From the NCBI GenBank assembly GCA_016191785.1, contig JACPVJ010000121.1, positions 44,817 to 108,816 on the forward strand: a stretch of DNA of 64,000 nt, written 5' to 3'. A program made the position numbers and the translations under genes. The notes beneath the pieces were generated by a model. That model did no database searches, was not told the origin of the DNA, and was given only the letters and a program-made list of their open reading frames with translations. This document shows positions 17,397-26,023 of this stretch, piece after piece (positions within the stretch are counted from its first letter, which is position 1; each line of letters begins with the position of its first letter). Source of the DNA: Myxococcales bacterium. Lineage in GTDB: Bacteria > Myxococcota_A > Polyangia > Polyangiales > Polyangiaceae.

Positions 17397-18179
17397 TCAG
17401 GCCGACGCGGCGCGAGCGAAATCGAGGCCGGTCAGGATGCCCTCGAGCCTGCGGTTCTTCACCGCGATGATGCGACGCGCGTCCATGGCCCGGGCCTGTT
17501 GGGCTGCGCGATAGAGGGGGGTCTCGACGTCCAGGCAGAGCATGGCGGGCGACAGGGCCTGCTCCACCGGCGTGTCGCGAGCCAGGTCCTTCGCCTCCAG
17601 CGCCTCGATCTGGGTGAACACTCCGATCGGCCAGTCCTCTTCCATCACCACCAGGCCCGAGACGTGGGCCTTGTCCAAGCGCTCGACCGCCACCGCCACC
17701 GAATCGTCGAAGCTCACGCTGAACACCGGGTGCGACATGAAGTCGCTGATCGGCGAGGCGACCCGCTTCTCGATCACCGCGGACATCAGATCTTTGGTCG
17801 ACACCACGCCCAGGAGCGTGCCGCCGTCCTCGACGAACAGGCGGTGAACGCGGTGGCGAAGCATCAATTTGGCGGCTTCGGACAGGGGCGTGTCCGCCGT
17901 GATGGTGAGCACGTCGGGCTCCATGACCTCGTGCACCGCTTTGCGGGGCAGCACCAACACGCTCGCGCCGCTGCGGGTGCTGGCCTGACGCCTGCCCAGG
18001 CGCAGGAGGTCGGTCCGGGACACCACGCCGACCAAGCGCTGCCGCTCGTCCACCACCGCGACTGCGGAAAACGCCCGGCTCGACAGCGCTGCCTGAACCC
18101 GATCGAGCTCGTCCGTGGGGAGTACGGATTCGACGGCCGTCGTCATGTAGGCGCTGACCGGCAACGCGAAGTGGCTCAT
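17397..18179 (-). CDS. Four-CBS-domain protein (two Bateman modules)
   Basis: 260 residues made almost wholly of CBS motifs. They begin at about 10 (YMTTAVESVLPTDELDRVQ), 85 (VMEPDVLTITADTPLSEAAKLMLRHRVHRLFV), 145 (FMSHPVFSVSFDDSVAVAVERL) and 205 (PVEQALSPAMLCLDVETPLYRAAQQ). Each repeat ends in the usual GVVS.TDLL / GVVSTKDLM / GVFTQIEAL / GILTGLDF strand-helix. No catalytic domain is attached, so it is probably an adenylate-responsive regulator. Partner unknown. Confidence 0.88.
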   Translation of the reverse strand: MSHFALPVSAYMTTAVESVLPTDELDRVQAALSSRAFSAVAVVDERQRLVGVVSRTDLLRLGRRQASTRSGASVLVLPRKAVHEVMEPDVLTITADTPLSEAAKLMLRHRVHRLFVEDGGTLLGVVSTKDLMSAVIEKRVASPISDFMSHPVFSVSFDDSVAVAVERLDKAHVSGLVVMEEDWPIGVFTQIEALEAKDLARDTPVEQALSPAMLCLDVETPLYRAAQQARAMDARRIIAVKNRRLEGILTGLDFARAASA

Positions 18180-18232
18180 GTCCGCCGTCTTAGCAGGAAC
18201 CGGGAGCGGCGTGAGTGCGATACTGTCCGGGC

Positions 18233-19600
18233 ATGGCGACCCCAGAAGTGCTCGTGGTCGATCGACTGTTCGACGGCGAGCGGTTCGCTCTGGGCGAGCA
18301 CGAGATCAGCATCGAGGGCGGCACCATCACGGCGGTCCGGAGCCGAGATCGCGGATTGCCGGCGCCGCCGGGCGCGCAGGACTTGCGCGGCTCGACGCTC
18401 TTGCCCGGCCTGATCGACGCCCACTGTCACATCGCGCGGGTGGGGCAGTTCGAGGCCCACGAGCCGCCCCACCCCCCCTCGGTCGCCGCCAACTTGAGCT
18501 CGGCCCTGAAGGCCGGCGTCACCACGGTGGGAGACATGGGCTGTCCGGCGCCGATGATCGCGAGGCTTCGCGGGGCGACCGGCGACGACCCGAGTCAGGG
18601 GCCGGCGATCCGGGCAGCAGGCCCGCTGCTCACCGTGCCGCTGGGCTACCCGCTGGACTGGATGAGCCGACTGCACGGCTGGCTGGGAGCGGCGCTGCCC
18701 TGCGCGGACGAGGCGAGCGCGCGCCGAGCGGTGAACGCCGTCGCTCGTTCGGGCATGGACCACGTGAAGATCTGCATCATGCACCGGGGTTACGACCTGT
18801 CGGCGCTCCCCACCTTCTCGCACAAGACGGCGCGCGCGGTGGTGGACGAGGCGCATGCGCTCGGGCTCCGCGTGCTCGCTCACGCGCACTGGAATGCCGA
18901 CTACCGCGTGGCGCTGGCCGCCGGGGTCGACGCCCTGATGCACTCGGCGTTCGATCCGCTGGACGCAGAGCTGGTGCAGCGGGTCGCCGACGCGGGCGTC
19001 TCGGTGTGCCCGACGCTCTGGGTGTTCCACTCGGCATGTCTCGGGGCCGAGCAGCGCTGGGACCAGGACGCCGAGCGGCTGCGTGGGGTCACCGCGCCGG
19101 TGCGCCGCTCGTGGCGGCGGTTCGCGGAGGCCTACGCGGTCAGTGGCGACGTGTTGCCCGACGGCATCGCCGGGGGCCTGCCCAAGGTTGCGGCGCGCGA
19201 CGGCGTGCGGAACGCCATCGCGAACCTGCTGCTCCTGCGAGACGCCAAGGTGCCCTTCGCCTATGGCAGCGACGGCCCGTTCGGGTTCTCGACCGTGTTT
19301 CGCCCGCTCGACGAGCTCGGCCTGATGGCGAGCGCCGGGCTCGACCCGGCGGAGTGCCTCCGGGCCGCGACCGCGGGGGCCGCCGCGCTGCTCGGGCTCG
19401 CCGATCGCGGCGCCGTGCGGCCGGGCCTGCGCGCCGACCTGATCTGGGTCGACGGTGATCTCTCGAGGGATCTGGGCGCGCTCGGTCGGGTGCGAGGCGT
19501 GATGCGCGGCGGCGAACCGACCGGGGCCAGAGGGGCCGATGGCGCCGGAGCGGTGTGGCGCGGGCTCGCCGCGACGGTCGGGCACGCCCTACGGCGGTAG
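18233..19600 (+). CDS. Amidohydrolase-family metal-dependent hydrolase
   Basis: 455 residues from ATG 18233. TIM-barrel amidohydrolase with the first metal motif LPGLIDAHCHIAR, then GVTTVGDMG, HVKICIMHRG (possible bridging Lys), VLAHAHWNADYRVALAAGVDALMHSAFDPL (His ligands) and AYGSDGPFGF (catalytic Asp). The C-terminal GLRADLIWVDGDL returns to the beta-sandwich. It resembles the prolidase/imidazolonepropionase-like branch; substrate undetermined. No signal peptide. The last 12 nt overlap the convergent cytochrome gene. Confidence 0.88.
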   Translation: MATPEVLVVDRLFDGERFALGEHEISIEGGTITAVRSRDRGLPAPPGAQDLRGSTLLPGLIDAHCHIARVGQFEAHEPPHPPSVAANLSSALKAGVTTVGDMGCPAPMIARLRGATGDDPSQGPAIRAAGPLLTVPLGYPLDWMSRLHGWLGAALPCADEASARRAVNAVARSGMDHVKICIMHRGYDLSALPTFSHKTARAVVDEAHALGLRVLAHAHWNADYRVALAAGVDALMHSAFDPLDAELVQRVADAGVSVCPTLWVFHSACLGAEQRWDQDAERLRGVTAPVRRSWRRFAEAYAVSGDVLPDGIAGGLPKVAARDGVRNAIANLLLLRDAKVPFAYGSDGPFGFSTVFRPLDELGLMASAGLDPAECLRAATAGAAALLGLADRGAVRPGLRADLIWVDGDLSRDLGALGRVRGVMRGGEPTGARGADGAGAVWRGLAATVGHALRR

Positions 19601-20653
19601 ACCGGAGATCCACTTCCAGATCGTGGTCATCGCGGTCGAGTCCACCTCTTCGGTCGCGAGCGGGGGCATGCCCTCGAGACCGCGCACGTTCATCCGTTGG
19701 TAGAGCTGGCTCTTGCCGGGGCTGCCCGGCACGATCACCTGGGTCGTGTTGAGCGTGGGGTGGAGCGTGGGGGCGTAGAGCGCGGTCTTGTAGACTGGGG
19801 TCTCTTCGGGGGTCTTCGCGTCGGTCCGGAGCTTCAAGCGCAAGGGCCGGAGCTTGCCGACGAAGCTCTCGTCGTTGTGACAGTGTCCGCAGTTGCCGTG
19901 CAAGTAGCCGATGGCGGCTTCCACCTCACCGTCACCCGGCACCGGGAGCTCGGCGGTCAAAGGCGGGGAGAGCGAGCCTTGCTTGATCAACGTGGAGAGA
20001 AAGCCGCCGCCGTTCTCCTGGCTGAGCTGGATGGCGCCGACGCCGATCAGCACGTCTCCGACGTTGTCGTGACATTGCCGGCACTGGGCCGCGCTCGGGA
20101 TGTCGTGGTTCGTCCCGAGCGCGTTCTGGGTCCCCTCGGGCGTGGCGATCGCCTCGGTGCCGGCCTCGTTCCAGGCGTAGGCCACCATCAGCCAGCCCTC
20201 CGGGCGTTTCCACAAGAGCCGCGTCTCGAGCCGCTTGCCGTCCCGCGTGAAACTCTTCCACGCCTTGGTCCCGACCGGAAACGTCCACACGTCGATCACG
20301 GTCGTGTCGATGGTGGAGCCCGCGGGCAACGCCAGGTAGCGCTGCTTCTCGGCGCCGTCGGACCAGAGCGGGAAGCGGACGGTGAACTCGGCGACGCCCG
20401 GAGCCAGGGCCCCGGTCGTGATGTCGGCGTAGAGGCCGGTCTCCGAGAGCTTCGTGGGGCCATCGAACGGCGGGGCGTCGGCGGCGCCGTCGGCGTCCCC
20501 GAGGTGAGCGTCGTGGTGGCCGTCGCTCGCCGCGTCGACGGGCCCGCCGTCCGGGGTGGGGGCCGGGGTCACCGACCCAGGACCATCGTCCGCGCACCCG
20601 CTCACCAGCGCAAACAGCGCGAACAGGCGACAAGAGGCACGAAGTCGGCTCAC
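19589..20653 (-). CDS. Diheme c-type cytochrome lipoprotein (TIGR03806/SO2930-like)
   Basis: 354 residues from GTG 20653. Signal peptide with lipobox LVSGC, then an Asp/Ala/His-rich spacer. The N-terminal domain reads FPLWSDGAEKQRYLALPAG ... FPVGTKAWKSF ... ETRLLWKRPEGWLMVAYAWNEAGTEA, typical of the HNE_0200/SO2930 family. Two heme-binding CxxCH motifs follow: CRQCH and CGHCH (YLHGNCGHCHN). Probably a periplasmic or surface electron-transfer protein. Convergent with the amidohydrolase gene; divergent from the PEBP-like gene. Confidence 0.86.
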   Translation of the reverse strand: MSRLRASCRLFALFALVSGCADDGPGSVTPAPTPDGGPVDAASDGHHDAHLGDADGAADAPPFDGPTKLSETGLYADITTGALAPGVAEFTVRFPLWSDGAEKQRYLALPAGSTIDTTVIDVWTFPVGTKAWKSFTRDGKRLETRLLWKRPEGWLMVAYAWNEAGTEAIATPEGTQNALGTNHDIPSAAQCRQCHDNVGDVLIGVGAIQLSQENGGGFLSTLIKQGSLSPPLTAELPVPGDGEVEAAIGYLHGNCGHCHNDESFVGKLRPLRLKLRTDAKTPEETPVYKTALYAPTLHPTLNTTQVIVPGSPGKSQLYQRMNVRGLEGMPPLATEEVDSTAMTTIWKWISGLPP

Positions 20654-20755
20654 CCACCCAGTATACCGTTGCGGCCGGGGCCGGTCCGCGTCATCGTCGC
20701 CGCCGGCCGCTCGGCGGTCACGAAAATACACGAGGTCTTGGCGCGTGAGGGTTTC

Positions 20756-21379
20756 ATGAGGCTTGGCAGTCGGTCGTTTGCAGCGAATGGTCGCATCCCG
20801 GAAGAGTTCGCGGCGGGCGTCCGTGGCGAGGCAGGGCCCGTGCCCGGGCCCAACCAGAGCCCCCATCTGGCCTGGAGCGACTTCCCGTCCGGGACCAAGT
20901 CCTTCGCGCTGATCTGTCACGACCGGGACGTGCCCTCGAAGGCCGACGACGTGAACCAGCCCGATCGGAAGGTGCCCTACGACCTGCCCCGCGTCGATTT
21001 CTACCATTGGGTGCTGGTCGACATTCCCGTGGGCGTCACCTCGCTGGAAGAGGGCGTCGATTCGGAGTCGTTCGTGCCCAAGGGCAAGCCCCTGGGCCCG
21101 ACCAAGCACGGCCGGCGCGGCATGAACAGCTACGGCGACTGGTTCGCCGGCGACCCGGCCATGGCCGGGGACTACGGCGGCTGGGACGGCCCGTGGCCGC
21201 CCTCCAACGACGAGCGCCTGCACCACTACGTCTTCACGATCTACGCGCTGGACGTCCCCGCGCTCGACGTGCCCGAGCGTTTCGGCGGTAGCGAGGTGCT
21301 CGCGGCCATCAAGGGCCACGTGCTCGACTCGGCCAGCTGGACCGGGACGTACGCGCTCTGTCGCGACGCTCGCCCGTGA
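20756..21379 (+). CDS. YbhB/YbcL-type PEBP-like protein
   Basis: 207 residues from ATG 20756 (GAGGG site 5-9 nt upstream). Core motifs of bacterial phosphatidylethanolamine-binding-like proteins: NQSPHLAWSDFPSGTKSFALICHDRDVP, FYHWVLVDIP, GMNSYGDWFAG, GWDGPWPPSNDERLHHYVFTIYALD. No signal peptide, so cytosolic. The biochemical role of this family is unclear. It starts the rightward gene chain; its stop shares one base with the next start. Confidence 0.87.
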   Translation: MRLGSRSFAANGRIPEEFAAGVRGEAGPVPGPNQSPHLAWSDFPSGTKSFALICHDRDVPSKADDVNQPDRKVPYDLPRVDFYHWVLVDIPVGVTSLEEGVDSESFVPKGKPLGPTKHGRRGMNSYGDWFAGDPAMAGDYGGWDGPWPPSNDERLHHYVFTIYALDVPALDVPERFGGSEVLAAIKGHVLDSASWTGTYALCRDARP

Positions 21380-22026
21380 TGACGAGCGCGGCGACACCGA
21401 CCTGTGGGTGTTTCCGCGCCCTGCTCGAGCGGCAGGGCTACCGCGAGCTGGCGGCGGCGCAGCTCTTTTCGAGCGGCGTGGCGCTAGCGCCGACGCTGGA
21501 CGAAAAGCAGATGCTCGCGCGTCACTGTCTGGACGAGCTCGAGCACTTCGAGGTGATCGCGACGGAGCTCGAGGACCAAGGCGGGGGCGAGCTCTTGTCC
21601 CGCGTCACCCCAGCGGTGGCGGCCTTGCCCACGGTCGAGAGCTGGCTCGAGATGGTCGCGGTCGGCATCCTGTTCGACCGCGCGGTGTACCACCAGCTCC
21701 GCGCCTACGCGGCGGCCCCCGACGCGCGGGTGGCCGCGCTGGCGGTGCGGGTGATCGCCGACGAGCAAGAGCACATCGCAGCCAGCCAGGCCGCGCTGCG
21801 CGATCTCGGCAGGCGGGAGCCGGACTTCGTGCATCGGCTGGTTGCCGCGGTCGATCGCTGGCTGCCCGCCTCGCTCGCGTGCTTCGACGACGAGACGCCG
21901 CCGGCCTGCGGGGCCGGGCCCCACGTGTCCGTCGAGGCGAGAAACCTCGCGCTCCGCACCTATCGCGAGGGTCTGTCCGAGTTGCTGGTCCCCGAGGGCG
22001 TACCCCAGGGTCGCTTCGCGGGCTGA
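21379..22026 (+). CDS. Ferritin-like diiron protein, function unknown
   Basis: 215 residues from ATG 21379 (TGATG overlap with the previous stop; GTG 21376 is also possible). Two ExxH motifs 76 residues apart, in DELEHF (Glu53/His56) and DEQEHI (Glu129/His132), with Glu23 and Glu91 as candidate outer ligands, give the four-helix diiron plan. It resembles the ferritin-like superfamily broadly (rubrerythrin, PaaA/PaaC-type) and cannot be placed more precisely. A Cys-Gly-Cys lies near the N-terminus and a short Gly/Val tail ends it. Confidence 0.65.
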   Translation: MTSAATPTCGCFRALLERQGYRELAAAQLFSSGVALAPTLDEKQMLARHCLDELEHFEVIATELEDQGGGELLSRVTPAVAALPTVESWLEMVAVGILFDRAVYHQLRAYAAAPDARVAALAVRVIADEQEHIAASQAALRDLGRREPDFVHRLVAAVDRWLPASLACFDDETPPACGAGPHVSVEARNLALRTYREGLSELLVPEGVPQGRFAG

Positions 22027-22029
22027 GCC

Positions 22030-23658
22030 ATGCAGCGGCGCGAGGTCTTGGCTCTGGTCTTGGCCTCGCTGGCCGCGGCGTGCGCGCCCGGGGGCGGGCT
22101 GCCGCCCCAGGTCGGCGGTTCGGCACGGACGCGGAGCGAGGCGCGGGCGCGCCTGCGAGCGCTCTCGCGTCGCTACGAGCAGCTGATGAGCGAGCACGGC
22201 CTGTTCGAGTGGTCGCGCTACGCGGGTCGTCTGGCCGAGGGGCCCGAAGCGTCCGCGCGAATGGAGAAGCTTCGGGCAGCCGAGCGCGAGGTGTTCGTGG
22301 AAGCGGACGAAATCCTGACGCGCTTCGGCGACCGCGTCGTGTCCCCCCGGAGCGCCAGGCTCTGGCGGCGCGGCGCGCTGGGGCTCAGGCTCTTGGGCGA
22401 CGCCCGCGCCGCGAAGCTCGGCGACGAGCTCGAGAGCGTGATCAACGAGCACCGTTTCGTGGACGACGGACGACCGATCACCCGCGCCGAGCTCGGCGAG
22501 ATGCGGCGATCGGAAGACCCCCGCGTCCGGCGACGGACTCGGCACCTCGAGCACCAGCTGCACCTGAAGGCCGCGCCCATCGCCGTCGCCCTGATCCGGC
22601 GCCGGCGCGAGATCGCCAGAGAGCTCGGTCGCCCCTCGTTCTACGCCGCGCTGCTCGCGGTGCGGGGCGCCCACTTGCCCACCGTCGAGCGCGTGCTCGG
22701 GGATCTGGACCGGCGCTCCCGGCGCCCGCTGGCCGATGCGCTCGGCGGGGGCCGGGGTCGGCGCCTCTCACGCACGCTGATCAGCAGCTGGGACGTGGAT
22801 CACCTGGTGCATCGCCAGGCCGTGGTCCCTCACCCGCGTTTCCCGGCCGATCGTGCCCGGGCCGTCGTCGAGGGCATCTTCGCCGCCTTCGGCTTCGACC
22901 TCCGGCAGAACCCGCTCGACCTCACCGTTCGCGACTTCGCTTTCGGCGGGCAGACCATCGCGATCACCGCGCCGGACGACGTGCGCCTGGTACTTCGCCC
23001 GCTTCCGGGCATTCGGTTCTACGGCCTGTTGCTCCACGAGATCGGACACGCCGTCGCGGTGCGGAGCACGCAGGCGACCGAGCCGCTCTACAAGGGTTAC
23101 GAGTGGGTTCCGGGGCTGCTCGATCCGGCCTTCGCCGAAGGCTCGGCGGAGCTGTTCGGCCGGCTGCTCGACGAGCCACGCGTCCTGCGTGAGCACCTGG
23201 GGCTCGGCTCGGACGAGATCGAAACCGTGCTCCGTGCCCGCCGGCTCGAGACGCTCGTTTCGGTTCGGCGTGGGCTCGTGGGCTCGATCTTCGAGCGCCT
23301 GGCGCTCGAGCGCGAGGGCGCCGATCTCGATCTGCTGTCGCTGGACGTGGAGCGCAACGTGTCTGGCTTCTTCGTTCCGCGCGATGCCGAGCCCGTCTGG
23401 GCGACGTCGCCGTTCTTGGCGACCTACCCGGTGTACACCCAGAGCTACCAGCTGGCGGCGTGCGTCGCCGTGCAGGTGCGGGACGCGCTGAAGGCGCGCT
23501 TCGGGGAAGCGTGGCTCTCGCCCCGGGCCGGCGATTTCTTGCGCCGCCATTTCCTGTCCGATGGCGCGCGCTGGTCGCTGACCGAGAAGATGGTGGTGAC
23601 CACCGGGGCCGAGCTCGACTCGACCAGCTTGCTCCGCCAGCTCTTCGCCAGGAACTGA
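22030..23658 (+). CDS. M3-like zinc metallopeptidase lipoprotein (gluzincin)
   Basis: 542 residues. The signal peptide MQRREVLALVLASLAAAC is of lipobox type (AAAC). A long helical domain rich in Arg/Glu leads to the active site LLLHEIGHAVAVRSTQ. The third ligand Glu comes from FAEGSAELFGRLL about 35 residues later, the spacing of oligopeptidase-type (M2/M3) gluzincins. QSYQLAACVAVQVRDALKARFGE and the final helix also resemble that fold. Likely an outer-envelope oligopeptidase; substrate unknown. Starts 3 nt after the ferritin-like gene. Confidence 0.78.
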   Translation: MQRREVLALVLASLAAACAPGGGLPPQVGGSARTRSEARARLRALSRRYEQLMSEHGLFEWSRYAGRLAEGPEASARMEKLRAAEREVFVEADEILTRFGDRVVSPRSARLWRRGALGLRLLGDARAAKLGDELESVINEHRFVDDGRPITRAELGEMRRSEDPRVRRRTRHLEHQLHLKAAPIAVALIRRRREIARELGRPSFYAALLAVRGAHLPTVERVLGDLDRRSRRPLADALGGGRGRRLSRTLISSWDVDHLVHRQAVVPHPRFPADRARAVVEGIFAAFGFDLRQNPLDLTVRDFAFGGQTIAITAPDDVRLVLRPLPGIRFYGLLLHEIGHAVAVRSTQATEPLYKGYEWVPGLLDPAFAEGSAELFGRLLDEPRVLREHLGLGSDEIETVLRARRLETLVSVRRGLVGSIFERLALEREGADLDLLSLDVERNVSGFFVPRDAEPVWATSPFLATYPVYTQSYQLAACVAVQVRDALKARFGEAWLSPRAGDFLRRHFLSDGARWSLTEKMVVTTGAELDSTSLLRQLFARN

Positions 23659-23673
23659 TGCTATAGGGTCGCG

Positions 23674-23838
23674 ATGCGCTGGATGGGCTCGATCTTGGCG
23701 GCGTCGGTCGCCCTGGGTTGGAAGGTGATCCAGTGGGACGTGGTCGCGCCCCAGAACGCCAAGCGCATCTTGGTCTGGCTCTCGGCGCACTACCCGGGGC
23801 GCGCCGACATCGACAACGTGAGCGTGGTGAACCTTTGA
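23674..23838 (+). CDS. Small protein of 54 residues with hydrophobic N-terminus
   Basis: ATG 23674 to TGA 23838. MRWMGSILAASVALGWKVIQWDVVAP gives one possible membrane segment, then KRILVWLSAHYPGRADIDNVSVVNL. Support is its exact fit: it starts 15 nt after the metallopeptidase stop and its stop overlaps the TTG start of thiD (TTGA), like other joints in this chain. No family recognised. It could be a spurious frame, but no other gene fills the space. Confidence 0.5.
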   Translation: MRWMGSILAASVALGWKVIQWDVVAPQNAKRILVWLSAHYPGRADIDNVSVVNL

Positions 23839-24665
23839 GGCGCACGAACGAAGAGCGTCCCAGCATCGGGCGGGTGCTGATCGTCGCCGGCTCGGACTCC
23901 GGCGGCGGAGCGGGCATCCAGGCCGACATCAAGACGGTGACCGTTCTGGGAGGCTACGCCGCGACGGCGATCACCGCGCTGACCGCGCAGAACACCAGGG
24001 GCGTGCACGGCGTCGTGCCGGTGGACCCGGCGTTCGTCGCGCGGCAGATGGAGGTCGTGCTGACGGACATCGGCGCCGATTGCATCAAGACCGGCATGCT
24101 GGGCAGCGCCGCCGTGATCGAGCTCGTGGTGCGCACGCTCGAGCGCCATGCGCGAGGCGTGCCGGTAATCGTCGACCCGGTGATGGTGGCCAAGGGTGGC
24201 GCGTCGCTGCTCGCGCCCGAGGCCAAGAGCGCCCTCGCGCTTCGCCTGGTGCCGTGTGCGTCGCTGCTCACGCCGAACGTGCCCGAGGCCCAGGCGCTGA
24301 CCGGGGTCGAGATCGAGTCTGCCGACGACCTGGGGCGCGCGGCCGACGCCCTGCTCGCCCTCGGCGCCAGCGCGGTCCTGGTGAAGGGCGGGCACCTGCC
24401 GGGTGACACCGTGGTCGATCTCTTGCGCACGGTCGACGGCGTGGAGCGGCGCTTCGAGAGCCCGCGCATCGAGTCGCGCTCCACCCACGGGACCGGCTGC
24501 ACGCTGGCGTCGGCGATCGCGGCGGGCGTGGCCGAGGGGCTGCGGCTCGAGGACGCCGTGGCGCGCGCCCGCGACTACGTGCTCGAGGCGATCCGCACCG
24601 CGCCGGGGCTCGGAACCGGGCACGGCCCCTTGAACCACGGACACCCTCTTCGGACTCCGACATGA
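23835..24665 (+). CDS. thiD: Hydroxymethylpyrimidine (phosphate) kinase ThiD
   Basis: About 276 residues from TTG 23835; GTG 23874 would give 263. Ribokinase-fold enzyme that phosphorylates HMP and HMP-P in thiamine synthesis. Motifs: VLIVAGSDSGGGAGIQADIKT, ALTAQNTRGV, CIKTGMLGSA, VIVDPVMVAKGG, LLTPNVPEAQALTG and the anion-hole/catalytic segment STHGTGCTLASAIAAGVAEG. No other thi gene is nearby, so its presence in this chain is positional. It overlaps the next gene by 4 nt (ATGA). Confidence 0.95.
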   Translation: MRRTNEERPSIGRVLIVAGSDSGGGAGIQADIKTVTVLGGYAATAITALTAQNTRGVHGVVPVDPAFVARQMEVVLTDIGADCIKTGMLGSAAVIELVVRTLERHARGVPVIVDPVMVAKGGASLLAPEAKSALALRLVPCASLLTPNVPEAQALTGVEIESADDLGRAADALLALGASAVLVKGGHLPGDTVVDLLRTVDGVERRFESPRIESRSTHGTGCTLASAIAAGVAEGLRLEDAVARARDYVLEAIRTAPGLGTGHGPLNHGHPLRTPT

Positions 24666-25594
24666 GCTTCGCGGTCTTCCCCGAACCCCCGGACGTCGAC
24701 GGCCTGCAGGTCGGTCACGGCCAGACTCGCCTGCGCTTCGAGGACGTCGCGCAAGACGGCCGGCTGCGGCTCGAGGGGATCTGGCCCGCCATCGGCCCCA
24801 TCTTGTGGGGCAAGATGGAGGTGGCCAGCGCGCTCTTGCGCCTCGGCGCGGACGGGGTGCGCGCCGTGCTCACCTATGTGCAGCTCGAGGGCGGCGACGC
24901 GCCGGTCAGCGTGCGGGCGCTCTGCGAGCAAGAGGTGCGCTGGCGGCTCGGGCGCAGCGTGGACGACGCCGGAGGCACCACGCGCCTTCTGTTCGACACC
25001 TGGCTCCTGTCCAGCGCGCCGCGCGGCGTCCCGGGCAACCCCGGGCTGGATCCGGCGAGCGACGAGCGGGTGCGCGTCGCGCGGGCCTACGGCCAACACG
25101 TCTTCACCCGGCCCGCGGCGCCCGCGGGTCAACACCGCGTCGAGCGGCTCTCCGACCCGCTGCTCGATGCCCTGCCGATCGTGACCACCGAGTTTCGAGA
25201 CCCTCGAGCGCTGCTCGCGTTGCCCACCGGCGCCGCGGCGCTCGAGCCGGCGCCTCGGCCCGACGCCGCGCCGACCGTGTTCGGGCTGTGCCACAGCGAC
25301 GGCAACCAGCACGTGAACTTCTTGTCTTACCCGCGCCTGGCGGAAGAGGCAGCGCTCCGCCGCTTCGTCGAGCTCGGTCGGGGCGCGCGCCGACTGGCCC
25401 GTCGCGCGGAGGTGTCCTACCGCAAGCCGTGCTTCGCCGGCGACGTGGTCCGGATCGTGATGCAGGCCTTCGAGCTTGGTGACGAAGTCGGCGTGGTGGC
25501 CGTCTTTGTGCCCGAAGGCTCGGGCGCGACGCCTGCCCGTCTGTCGGAGCTCGACCGGCCGCTGGCCGTCGTCCGCGTGGGGTTCTCGGAGTGA
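24662..25594 (+). CDS. Hotdog-fold thioesterase-like protein
   Basis: 310 residues. The C-terminal half carries CHSDGNQHVNFLSYPRLAEEAALRRF, close to the D-x-N-x-H-V-N...Y...E motif of 4HBT-type acyl-CoA or acyl-ACP thioesterases, followed by a basic strand region (ARRLARRAEVSYRKPCFAGDVVRIVMQAF). The N-terminal half may be a second, degenerate hotdog. No signal peptide. Acyl-thioester hydrolysis is inferred from this motif alone. ATGA overlap with thiD. Confidence 0.5.
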   Translation: MSFAVFPEPPDVDGLQVGHGQTRLRFEDVAQDGRLRLEGIWPAIGPILWGKMEVASALLRLGADGVRAVLTYVQLEGGDAPVSVRALCEQEVRWRLGRSVDDAGGTTRLLFDTWLLSSAPRGVPGNPGLDPASDERVRVARAYGQHVFTRPAAPAGQHRVERLSDPLLDALPIVTTEFRDPRALLALPTGAAALEPAPRPDAAPTVFGLCHSDGNQHVNFLSYPRLAEEAALRRFVELGRGARRLARRAEVSYRKPCFAGDVVRIVMQAFELGDEVGVVAVFVPEGSGATPARLSELDRPLAVVRVGFSE

Positions 25595-25632
25595 GCCCAA
25601 GGCGGGGCGTCGCTCGGGTGTCGCACCCCGTG

Positions 25633-25977
25633 ATGAGGCCGCGCATCTGGGTACTCTTCGCGCTCTTGCCCGGTTGCGTGGACCTTCCGCAGACCACCGC
25701 CGCCGGGCGGCCGCGCCCGCCCCCCGAGATCGGCTCGAGCATCACGCACTCCCGGGCGTGCTCGTGCCGCGCCTGCGGCGAGCCCAGGTACTGCGCGGCC
25801 CCGGGCGACCCGGAGCCGAACCGGACGTCGGGTTGCGACCAGAGCTACGATTTCTCGGCGAGCGAGGGCTGCGGCATGCAGGTCGAGACCACCGCCGGCC
25901 GGTGTTTCGAGCGGGTCTGGCGGGTGAAGCTCTCGCAGGCCTGCGATCGGACCCGCCCGCCGGAGTGCTGCCCGTAG
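25633..25977 (+). CDS. Cys-rich small lipoprotein
   Basis: 114 residues from ATG 25633; an in-frame GTG at 25591 would overlap the previous stop but puts extra residues before the signal. MRPRIWVLFALLPGC has a lipobox (LPGC). The mature part contains ten more Cys in spaced pairs (CSCRACGEPRYC, CDQ, GCGMQ, CFER, ACD, ECCP). It is therefore probably a disulfide-stabilised surface protein. No family recognised. Confidence 0.72.
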   Translation: MRPRIWVLFALLPGCVDLPQTTAAGRPRPPPEIGSSITHSRACSCRACGEPRYCAAPGDPEPNRTSGCDQSYDFSASEGCGMQVETTAGRCFERVWRVKLSQACDRTRPPECCP

Positions 25978-26023
25978 AATCCGCTTGCGCCTCGGGGCGG
26001 CCGTGACCAAAACCCGAGGTCCC

